A stretch of DNA of 11,218 bases from Bacillota bacterium (GTDB lineage Bacteria > Bacillota > Clostridia > Lachnospirales > Bianqueaceae), in assembly GCA_017467985.1 (NCBI GenBank), contig JAFUJY010000292.1, forward strand, positions 1 through 11,218. The letters are read 5' to 3'. How positions within the stretch are numbered: position 1 is the stretch's first letter; every line of letters starts with the position of its first letter. The notes under the pieces are model-generated. The model did no database searches. It saw only the letters and a program-made list of their open reading frames with translations, and was not told the DNA's origin. Shown piece by piece: positions 4,035 to 10,006 of the stretch. The translations under genes were made by a program, and so were the position numbers.

Positions 4035-5513
4035 ATGAAAAGGTTACTTGCATTACTGCTTTGTCTTGTGATTGGTTTGTGCGGATGCACTCAGGGGGGA
4101 ACCGAAGAAAGTTCTTTGGTGCAGGATGATTCAAAAATGGAAGAGAGTTCCGTGGCAGAGGAGAGCTCTGTGGTAGTAGAAAGTTCGAAGGCAGAGGAGA
4201 GTTCCGTGGTGGAAGAGAGCTCGGTGATTGAAGAAAGTTCAAAACCAGAAGAGTCTACGACGGAAGTTGCACCCTATCTTACCGAATCCACTCCCGGGAC
4301 TTGGTTCAATGCGTATTTGGAAATCATAGAGTATTTGTCTCAAACCCATGGTATCAGCTTTGAGGGCCTTTATATTGCCAAACTTCTTGACTTTAATGAT
4401 GATGGTCAGCAGGAACTATTGTGTGTATATTATAAACCGGAGGAATATTGGTCAACAGAACTGATATATGGATACGATGGAGAGAAAGCGACGCTCTTAT
4501 GGTCTCACCATGCAGGAACTTGTAATTGGGGGGCTCCTCTTACGACGATTTTAGAGTATGAAGGGATATCATATCTAAAATTTAAAGATGGATCTTCGGA
4601 CGGTATCTATGGATTTGATGGAGAAATATTTACCTTGCTTGATACAATTGCGTATCCGGATGAGGTAAAGCAAGCAAAATATGCGGAGTATACGGTTACC
4701 TATTCCGTGAGTCTTTATCATCAAGATATTGACAATGGACCACAAACACTGCGGGATACGATGGATACACGCAACAGCTTGCGAGATTTGTGTGGTGTAG
4801 TGGAGATAGAGAAGCCGGATTCTGCAATTGAAGAGTTCGGAAGTGTTTTTGAGCCTAATCCAATAGGGGCACATAAGATAACGCAAGTATACCCCGCAGG
4901 CACATTCTCATCCATGGAAGAGGCCTATGCCCAGATCGTACAGGAGCTGGAAGCAGAATATGGAGTAGGCGAAATTAAAGAGTTCGAATACTCTACATCG
5001 TATGTTGGCTTGTGCGTAGTCCGGCTGATCGACTTTGATGGTGATGGCCAGGATGAATTGTTCTGTGGCTATTCAGTAAAGTCATTGGCACCGGAAGTTT
5101 TTGCATATCAAAAAATATATTCTTATGATGGCAACGGTGGTGTAAAACTGTTGTGGGATACAAAAGCAGGACAGAGTGGTGGTGTAACCTTCTATTCGGA
5201 CGTTGTTGTAGGAGCAGATGAAAAAGTGTATGTGATTATGAGTGATCAGGATGTAAAAACATGGTGGACTTTAATTGGCGGTCAGTTCCAAAATGTGTAT
5301 CAGTATTGTTCTGGGGTTGAGCATGGCGTTCCGCACTGGAATGGTGAGGAGGTAACACAGGAAACGATGCTTGCAAGAAGAAATGCATTGTTTGATGGGT
5401 ATCAGCGATTGATCAATATCTGCTATACGATTGTAGATCTGGAGCAAGATGGTGAATATTTACCTCAGACCCAGGCGACCGTTGAACAACTGTATCGTGC
5501 AGCAGGCCAATAA
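4035..5513 (+). CDS. Putative lipoprotein with ESS-rich linker and two DxDxDG loops
   Basis: The 492-residue protein begins with a lipoprotein signal: MKRL, a hydrophobic stretch and lipobox LCGC with Cys18 as the lipidated residue, so it should be anchored outside the membrane. Residues 24-74 are a low-complexity EESS(V/K) linker, probably spanning the wall. Two Ca-binding-like loops follow, DFNDDGQQEL from residue 119 and DFDGDGQDEL from 333, each inside a similar beta-rich segment (KLLDFNDDGQQELLCVY and RLIDFDGDGQDELFCGY). This indicates an internally duplicated FG-GAP/VCBS-like domain. The ATG at 4035 follows AGGGGGTG (4022-4029), and the gene has its own promoter and terminator, so it is monocistronic. 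It is a paralog of the gene truncated at base 1, with a nearly identical segment from residue 161. No enzyme motif is recognisable; a surface-binding or sensing role is possible. Confidence 0.88.
   Translation: MKRLLALLLCLVIGLCGCTQGGTEESSLVQDDSKMEESSVAEESSVVVESSKAEESSVVEESSVIEESSKPEESTTEVAPYLTESTPGTWFNAYLEIIEYLSQTHGISFEGLYIAKLLDFNDDGQQELLCVYYKPEEYWSTELIYGYDGEKATLLWSHHAGTCNWGAPLTTILEYEGISYLKFKDGSSDGIYGFDGEIFTLLDTIAYPDEVKQAKYAEYTVTYSVSLYHQDIDNGPQTLRDTMDTRNSLRDLCGVVEIEKPDSAIEEFGSVFEPNPIGAHKITQVYPAGTFSSMEEAYAQIVQELEAEYGVGEIKEFEYSTSYVGLCVVRLIDFDGDGQDELFCGYSVKSLAPEVFAYQKIYSYDGNGGVKLLWDTKAGQSGGVTFYSDVVVGADEKVYVIMSDQDVKTWWTLIGGQFQNVYQYCSGVEHGVPHWNGEEVTQETMLARRNALFDGYQRLINICYTIVDLEQDGEYLPQTQATVEQLYRAAGQ
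4104..4256 (+). repeat. Degenerate 18-bp repeat coding for the EESS linker
   Basis: GAA/GAG-GAA/GAG-AGT/AGC-TCN units recur mainly every six codons (EESS at residues 36, 42, 54, 60 and 66, with ESS variants between). Such in-frame repeats can gain or lose units by slippage and change the linker length. Confidence 0.8.
4515..4681 (+). repeat. Right copy of near-identical 167-bp direct repeat
   Basis: It matches 1-167 except at 4634 and 4658. It lies inside the lipoprotein gene (residues 161-216). Recombination with the left copy would remove 4514 bp, including the whole repressor/endolysin module, and fuse the paralogs in frame. Confidence 0.9.
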
Positions 5514-5525
5514 ATAAACAAAACT

Positions 5526-5562
5526 AAGGGGAGTATTACCACTATCGAGTAATACTCCCCTT
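5526..5562. terminator. Intrinsic terminator between lipoprotein and GH79 genes
   Basis: AAGGGGAGTATTAC (5526-5539) pairs perfectly with GTAATACTCCCCTT (5549-5562), a 14-bp stem with a 9-base loop. On the minus strand it is followed by a T-rich tail, so it is a good terminator for the glycosidase gene ending at 5602. On the plus strand, the T-tract after the stem is short, and it may act there less efficiently. Confidence 0.85.
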
Positions 5563-5601
5563 GATTTCCTACTGCGCCGCAGTATATTTCCGCAATGTTC
5601 C

Positions 5602-7098
5602 TTACATCACAATAAACGTACAACTTCCGGGGGCAACTTCCAGGACCCCTGCTTCCACAGCTTTGCCAGTCATCTCAGGCAGTGCATCGCCTTCGCCCAG
5701 TACCAGTTCGGTACCATTGAGCAGCATGGTGCGGCTGCGCATCTTGCCGTTGCCGGTCAGGGCATACACTTCGGCGGCCTTGGGCAGTTCCACGGTGGTG
5801 GTTTCGGTCCAGGAGGTGTTAATTACCAGGTAAACCACGCCTTCTTTGCCATCCTTGCGGGAGTGGGCGTAGACATGGGCACCCTCACGCAGAGGTTCAG
5901 CGGTGGCGTAAACGGTGGTGCCCATCAGGCGGGTCCACAGCAATGCGGCAAAATAACTGGGGCGAGGTACAAAAGTACCGTGCTTCAGGTAGCCGTAGTC
6001 GGAGGAGGCCAGGGTGTTGTGGAAAATGACACCGTTGGTAATGGTAGTAAAATGGGCAAATTCATTCAGGGTACGGGGAACTTCCAGGTAAGTGGAGGCC
6101 CAGGTGTGTCCACCGGCACCCGCATCGCCGGATTCGGTTACCCACATTTCGCCGCCGGGGCAGTACTTGTCCCGCTGGGGAGCAAAGGCGCGGGCGCATT
6201 TGCCGGCCATTCCCAGATAGCCTTCGGACATGGCTTCGGATTCGGGAGAATATGCGGCGGGCATCATGGCAGCCATACGCTCGGAAACGCCATTATAATA
6301 ATGGTAGCTGAACACATCCAGCTTTTCGGTGCAGCCGTCCATCAGCTGGGCGGTGGTGCAGGTGGGCATAACATTAGCAATACCGGCGCTGGTGGAGTCA
6401 CCATCCATCATGGCAGAGGGGTCACAGGTACAGGGACCCACAACCAGACAGTCGGGGTAGTTGGTCCGCACCCACTTGTGGAACAGATCCTGGTCCCGGC
6501 GGAAGTGCTCGGGAGTGTAGCCCTTGGGGAAGCCGGTCATTTCCATCATGTTGGGTTCGTTGGTGAACTCAACGGCCTCGATCGGCACGCCGTACTCGGT
6601 GCTCAGGCGGAAAATCTGCTCAGCCTGGGACGGGTTCCAGGGCTCGTCGGCGGAGTGTAGCCCCTGGCAGTTAGCCACGGAGATCAGCAGCTTGCCGTCC
6701 ACGGCTTTGACAAAGTCCAGGAGGTTCAGCCACTGCTGCTTGGAGAGGCAGTTCTGGTAGCCTTCGGGGGCAGTGCCCTTTCCTTCAAAGTCATAATAAG
6801 TTTTGGTGGCCCAAGTACCGGAAACCCGCACCCACGCGCTGCCCAGCGCCTTTGCTAGCTTGCGCAGACGGGGATTAGTGGTGTCGATGGGGTCATACCA
6901 CTGGTGCATGGCGGCCATGCCCTTGGAAAAGTCCGGCGGGGGAACCTGCTCGGTGCCATCGATCTGGGCATCGGTGTAGGCCTTCCAGAAGGTGCCGCCG
7001 GTCACCTCGGTCATCTCCACATTGTAGGAGACCAGACGAGGATTGATGGTGCGCAGCTCTTCCAGAGCTGCGGGATTTAATTTTACATGCTGTGCCAT
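5602..7098 (-). CDS. GH79-type glycosidase (heparanase/beta-glucuronidase-like)
   Basis: The 498-residue protein looks like a clan GH-A retaining glycosidase. FTNEPN holds the likely acid/base Glu181 and WVTESG the likely nucleophile Glu322. The segment after the nucleophile (TNGVIFHNTLASSDYGYL ... RPSYFAALLWTRLMGTTVY) resembles the heparanase/GH79 barrel end. A C-terminal beta domain (about 420-498, ending APGSCTFIVM) follows, as in GH79. Members remove glucuronic acid or its methyl ether from glycans or glucuronides; the substrate here is unknown. No signal peptide is present, so it should act in the cytoplasm on imported oligosaccharides. I chose ATG 7098 because AAGGAG (7108-7113) precedes it; a GTG at 7116 would place that site inside the gene. 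It has its own promoter and terminator, and is GC-richer than the genes to its left. Confidence 0.82.
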   Translation of the reverse strand: MAQHVKLNPAALEELRTINPRLVSYNVEMTEVTGGTFWKAYTDAQIDGTEQVPPPDFSKGMAAMHQWYDPIDTTNPRLRKLAKALGSAWVRVSGTWATKTYYDFEGKGTAPEGYQNCLSKQQWLNLLDFVKAVDGKLLISVANCQGLHSADEPWNPSQAEQIFRLSTEYGVPIEAVEFTNEPNMMEMTGFPKGYTPEHFRRDQDLFHKWVRTNYPDCLVVGPCTCDPSAMMDGDSTSAGIANVMPTCTTAQLMDGCTEKLDVFSYHYYNGVSERMAAMMPAAYSPESEAMSEGYLGMAGKCARAFAPQRDKYCPGGEMWVTESGDAGAGGHTWASTYLEVPRTLNEFAHFTTITNGVIFHNTLASSDYGYLKHGTFVPRPSYFAALLWTRLMGTTVYATAEPLREGAHVYAHSRKDGKEGVVYLVINTSWTETTTVELPKAAEVYALTGNGKMRSRTMLLNGTELVLGEGDALPEMTGKAVEAGVLEVAPGSCTFIVM

Positions 7099-7137
7099 AA
7101 TAAAACGCTCCTTCACAAAAGTTAATGCTTTTTCTTC

Positions 7138-7166
7138 ATTATATATTGTTTGCGGAGGATCGTCAA
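7138..7166 (-). promoter_or_regulatory. Promoter of the GH79-type gene
   Basis: On the minus strand, TTGACG (7161-7166) and consensus TATAAT (7138-7143) are 17 bp apart, about 40 bases upstream of the start codon. Its -35 lies only 11 bp from the -35 of the divergent HAD promoter. Confidence 0.78.
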
Positions 7167-7177
7167 GAAAATAATTG

Positions 7178-7206
7178 TTGAGAAATGGGGACGGATATGA
7201 TATTAT
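7178..7206 (+). promoter_or_regulatory. Promoter of the HAD phosphatase gene
   Basis: TTGAGA (7178-7183) and TATTAT (7201-7206) are 17 bp apart, with TG at 7198-7199 forming an extended -10. The start codon lies 35 bases after the -10. Confidence 0.72.
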
Positions 7207-7240
7207 AAGCCTAAACCCTACAGAAAGCAGGTGAATTGAT

Positions 7241-7885
7241 TTGCCACATTCAACTTATATTTTTGATTTTGATGGGACGCTGGTGGACTCCATGCCTTGT
7301 TGGTCCGAAAAAATGCTGAATATCCTGAATAAGAATCAGGTGTCCTACCCGGCGGATATTATAAAACAGATCACCCCATTGGGGGATCTGGGAACGGCGA
7401 AATATTTTCAGGAGGTGCTGGGCGTACAGCTAAGCATCGAGGAAATGATTGCCCAGATGGACGAGTATGCCCTGCCGAAATACCGGGATGTGATCGGACT
7501 GAAGGCCGGTGTGCGGGAGTATTTGTGTCAGCTGAAAAATAAAGGCTGCAGTCTGAACGTGCTGACTGCCAGTCCCCACAAAATGGTGGATGCGTGCCTG
7601 CAGCGCCTGGGCGTATACGATTGGTTTGAGAATGTGTGGAGCTGCGATGATTTTGGAACCACCAAGTCCAATCCCCAGATCTACCTGGATGCGGTGGCAA
7701 GAATTGGCTCCCGGGTGGAGGACACGGTATTTTTCGATGATAATATTAATGCGGTAAAGACCGCAGCCCAGGCAGGGTTATACACCGTGGGCGTATTTGA
7801 TGAGTCCGGTGCGGATTTTGCAGAAGAGCTAAAATCCGTGGCAGATGTATATATTGCCACATTTTCCGGGCTGGGACAGTTATAA
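7241..7885 (+). CDS. HAD-superfamily phosphatase
   Basis: The 214-residue protein carries all four HAD motifs: DFDGTLVDS with nucleophile Asp9 and acid/base Asp11, LTAS with Thr109, Lys142 in TTKSNPQIY, and FFDDN with Asp166/Asp167 for Mg binding. The helical cap between residues 18 and 90 is of the C1 type found in phosphoglycolate phosphatase and beta-phosphoglucomutase-like enzymes. It hydrolyses a phosphate ester of unknown identity in the cytoplasm. The start is TTG at 7241, the only start in this frame next to a usable site (AGCAGGTGA, 7227-7235) and close before the FDFDG strand. Its stop overlaps the stop of the convergent Nudix gene. A beta-phosphoglucomutase role is possible given the sugar hydrolases around, but is not shown. 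Confidence 0.88.
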   Translation: MPHSTYIFDFDGTLVDSMPCWSEKMLNILNKNQVSYPADIIKQITPLGDLGTAKYFQEVLGVQLSIEEMIAQMDEYALPKYRDVIGLKAGVREYLCQLKNKGCSLNVLTASPHKMVDACLQRLGVYDWFENVWSCDDFGTTKSNPQIYLDAVARIGSRVEDTVFFDDNINAVKTAAQAGLYTVGVFDESGADFAEELKSVADVYIATFSGLGQL

Positions 7886-8344
7886 AACCTTGCCATTCAG
7901 TACGGCCTGTACCAGCTGATCCCCTTGGTATACCAGTTTCAAAGAGAAAAAGGGGATGTCCTGGTCCAGCAGGTCCAGAAAAATCTTGTCGCCTTCCCAC
8001 AGGGACAGGCCGCGGACAAAGGCTTTGTCCACCCATGCCAGCTCACCCTCGTCGCATTCAATGGGAGTGCCGGTGTAGCCGGTGGCGTGGAACAAATGCA
8101 TATATTCAGTGGGATACAGGTCCGACACAAATGTGACAATGCCGCGATAGCGGTAGTCGGTGATGGTGTAGCCTGTTTCTTCTACAAATTCCCGGAGCAT
8201 ACAATCCTCCGGGCTTTCTTTATCTTCAAATTTGCCGCCGATGCCAATCCACTTGTCGTGATTTTCGTCATTTTCCTTTTTGATGCGGTGGAGCATCAGA
8301 TACTGACCGTTCTGCTCCAAATAGCACAGGGTGGTGTTTTTCAT
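7880..8344 (-). CDS. Nudix hydrolase, MutT/8-oxo-dGTPase-like
   Basis: The 154-residue protein has a complete Nudix box from Gly37 to about residue 60 (GGKFEDKESPEDCMLREFVEETGY), fitting GX5EX7REUXEEXGU, with metal ligands in R51-E52-x-x-E55-E56. The family cleaves nucleoside diphosphates linked to another group. The N-terminus (TLCYLEQNGQYLMLHR) and size resemble 8-oxo-dGTP diphosphatases that clean the nucleotide pool. The ATG at 8344 follows GAAAGGA (8354-8360) by nine bases. The TAA stop (7880-7882) meets the HAD TAA (7883-7885) tail to tail with no room for a terminator. Specificity cannot be fixed from sequence. Confidence 0.9.
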   Translation of the reverse strand: MKNTTLCYLEQNGQYLMLHRIKKENDENHDKWIGIGGKFEDKESPEDCMLREFVEETGYTITDYRYRGIVTFVSDLYPTEYMHLFHATGYTGTPIECDEGELAWVDKAFVRGLSLWEGDKIFLDLLDQDIPFFSLKLVYQGDQLVQAVLNGKVL

Positions 8345-8382
8345 GGAGGTGTGTCCTTTCTTGCTTATCTCAGATATGGTAC

Positions 8383-8411
8383 ATTATACAAGATTTTGTA
8401 CGGTTTGAAAA
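8383..8411 (-). promoter_or_regulatory. Promoter of the Nudix gene
   Basis: On the minus strand a consensus TATAAT (8383-8388) is preceded at 17 bp by TTTTCA (8406-8411), a weak -35. The -10 lies 38 bases from the start codon. The spacer holds a small inverted repeat, TACAA-N4-TTGTA (8387-8400). Confidence 0.6.
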
Positions 8412-8423
8412 GAGAGAAACGAC

Positions 8424-8452
8424 TTGTGTTTTCGTTAAAAATCATGTATAGT
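8424..8452 (+). promoter_or_regulatory. Promoter of the LRR protein / GH106-like operon
   Basis: TTGTGT (8424-8429) and TATAGT (8447-8452) are 17 bp apart, 30 bases before the ATG at 8483. It is divergent from the Nudix promoter. Confidence 0.68.
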
Positions 8453-8482
8453 ATTGGTAGAGAAGATGAGGAGGCTGTGACG

Positions 8483-10006
8483 ATGGATTTTGTGATAAAT
8501 GGATCAGTTTTGGAGAGATATACGGGGGCGGAGGAAGTCGTGACTATCCCGGAAGGTGTCACAGCCATCGGGGAGATGGCTTTTCGAAAGTGTCGGACGA
8601 TAAAAAGCGTGATCATTCCGGACAGTGTAAAATCCATTGGTGAGCGGGCATTTAGCGGATGTACCAGCCTGGAGAAAATCATGATTCCGGACAGTGTGGA
8701 GACCCTGGGTGCAGCAGTTTTTTCCGGATGTGAATATCTGAAAGAGGTCCGTCTGCCCGCAGGGTTAAAAAGTATACCCCAAGAGATGTTTCGTTATTGT
8801 ATTCGGCTGGAACAGATCGAACTGCCGGCACAGCCGGAGCAGATTGAGGAAGATGCTTTTTCTTATTGTGTGGTGCTGAGAGAGATACAACTCCCCGACA
8901 GTGTGACAGCCATTGGGGAGAAAGCATTTTGGAAATGTCGGACATTGAAAAGCGTGATCATCCCAGATGATGTCAAATCCATCGGCAGACAGACATTTGG
9001 CGGATGTAGCAGCTTGGAGAAAATCGTGATCCCGGACAGTGTGGAGACCATCGATGCAGCAGTTTTTTTCGAGTGCGAACAGTTAAAAGAAGTCCATCTG
9101 CCCGCAAGGTTAAAAAGTATCGGTGCCAGAGCTTTTGCCAAGTGTGATCTGCTGCGGGAGATAACCATTCCTGAGAGTGTGACAGCGCTTGGGCCGAGGA
9201 TGTTCGAAGAGTGCCGCAGTATGCAGCGGGTGACAGTGTTGTGCCAGAGCGTCTCTTATAGCAGTTCTTTCTGGGAAGGGCTGCGACCCAGTGTGGACAT
9301 CTTGTGGCAAGGGAAAAAAGTGGACCCTGCATTTATCATAGAAAGTGGATGTCTGCTGAGGTATGAAGGAGAGGCCGAGGAAGTAGAGATCCCCCATATG
9401 GTGAGTACGATTGGTGAAGGCGCCTTTCGTGATCAACAGAAGATCAAAAAGCTGGTCGTGCCGGAATCTGTGTATAAGGTCCGTAAAAATGCCTTTGCCG
9501 GCTGGAAAAGCTGGCAGACTGTCGTCATAAAAGGAAATCACACAGATGTCTACGAGGCCTTTGGTGAAGATGTGCAGTGTAAAATAAAAGTGCCCAGAGA
9601 TGTGGACTGGCGAGGCCGCTCTGAGAAACGCAAAGAGCCGAATGAAGATAGCATTTGGTCTATGTGGGGCGAAGTGTTCAGGCTGACAGGGGTCCATATA
9701 CTGCTGTTGCTGATCGGTCCGTTTATAATCATTTTTGAAAAAACATGGCGAGAAAAACGAAGCAAGGTTTCTGCGATAATACAGCTGCTGATCAAAGGCG
9801 TACTGGCCATACCACTTGCAGTGGTGTATACGGCTGCGATGATCATACATTTGATAATTTGGTGCGTGTGCATTGTGCTGCGTGTAGCGGGAAGATGGTT
9901 TTACATTATGGTGAAGCCATTCGATTGGATCATGTATTATATCCAAGAGTTCTTAGAAGAACTGTGGATTGACGATTTTATAATAAAACATAGGAGGTCA
10001 CATTAA
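8483..10006 (+). CDS. BspA-like LRR_5 protein with C-terminal membrane segments
   Basis: The 507-residue protein opens with a typical LRR_5 start (FVINGSVLERYTGAEEVVTIPEGV). About nine 23-residue repeats of the form (I)PDSVxxIGxxAFxxCxxLxx(V)xI follow to about residue 265. A second start-like block comes next (FIIESGCLLRYEGEAEEVEIPHMV) with two more repeats to about residue 350. A basic linker then leads to hydrophobic segments at about 404-418 and 439-468, the second long enough for one or two passes. There is no signal peptide, unlike secreted BspA proteins, so the repeats may face the cytoplasm. The frame is open far upstream (to 7925), but that part is antisense to the Nudix gene; ATG 8483 has GAGGAGG (8468-8474) and a promoter. 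The stop overlaps the next start (TAATG). LRR_5 domains bind proteins or glycans; the role here is unknown. Confidence 0.85.
   Translation: MDFVINGSVLERYTGAEEVVTIPEGVTAIGEMAFRKCRTIKSVIIPDSVKSIGERAFSGCTSLEKIMIPDSVETLGAAVFSGCEYLKEVRLPAGLKSIPQEMFRYCIRLEQIELPAQPEQIEEDAFSYCVVLREIQLPDSVTAIGEKAFWKCRTLKSVIIPDDVKSIGRQTFGGCSSLEKIVIPDSVETIDAAVFFECEQLKEVHLPARLKSIGARAFAKCDLLREITIPESVTALGPRMFEECRSMQRVTVLCQSVSYSSSFWEGLRPSVDILWQGKKVDPAFIIESGCLLRYEGEAEEVEIPHMVSTIGEGAFRDQQKIKKLVVPESVYKVRKNAFAGWKSWQTVVIKGNHTDVYEAFGEDVQCKIKVPRDVDWRGRSEKRKEPNEDSIWSMWGEVFRLTGVHILLLLIGPFIIIFEKTWREKRSKVSAIIQLLIKGVLAIPLAVVYTAAMIIHLIIWCVCIVLRVAGRWFYIMVKPFDWIMYYIQEFLEELWIDDFIIKHRRSH
8558..8775 (+). repeat. Internal duplication in the LRR gene, copy 1
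   Basis: This 218-bp stretch is repeated at 8903-9120 (offset 345 bp, 115 residues, exactly five 23-residue LRRs). The protein of both copies reads VTAIGE(x)AF(x)KCRT(x)KSVIIPD ... LPA(x)LKSI. DNA identity is high in blocks, which points to a duplication within the gene rather than independent LRR drift. Confidence 0.8.
8903..9120 (+). repeat. Internal duplication in the LRR gene, copy 2
   Basis: This is the second copy of the 218-bp unit at 8558. It shares blocks such as AAAAGCGTGATCAT and CGGACAGTGTGGAGACC and ends at the shared TTAAAAAGTAT. Confidence 0.8.
9948..9963. promoter_or_regulatory. Perfect 7-bp-arm palindrome before the GH106-like gene
   Basis: AGTTCTT-AG-AAGAACT lies in the end of the LRR gene, 42 bases before the next start. 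A TATAAT (9979-9984) follows, with no good -35, so the palindrome would occupy the -35 region of a regulated internal promoter. It is also plain coding sequence, so chance is possible. Confidence 0.25.

Noticed and set aside
4104..4256. CRISPR-like array
   Set aside because: The short repeats are in-frame, degenerate and without unique spacers; they encode a protein linker.
1..4681. Attachment-site repeats of an integrated element
   Set aside because: The 167-bp repeats are coding segments of paralogous genes, and no integrase or recombinase is present; no short direct repeat was found at the module's terminators.
5863..6660. Long plus-strand open frame (about 265 codons) opposite the GH79-type gene
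   Set aside because: Gly/His-rich, low-complexity translation typical of the antisense of a GC-rich gene; the minus-strand product has clear family motifs.
7099..7116. GTG start at 7116 for the GH79-type gene
   Set aside because: It would put the AAGGAG binding site inside the coding sequence; ATG 7098 fits better.
7925..8482. Upstream in-frame extension of the LRR protein gene
   Set aside because: It is antisense to the Nudix gene, has no ribosome binding site, and the promoter and GAGGAGG site point to ATG 8483.
9110..9946. Long minus-strand open frame opposite the LRR gene
   Set aside because: The His/Phe/Pro-rich translation has no domain, and the opposite strand encodes regular LRR units.
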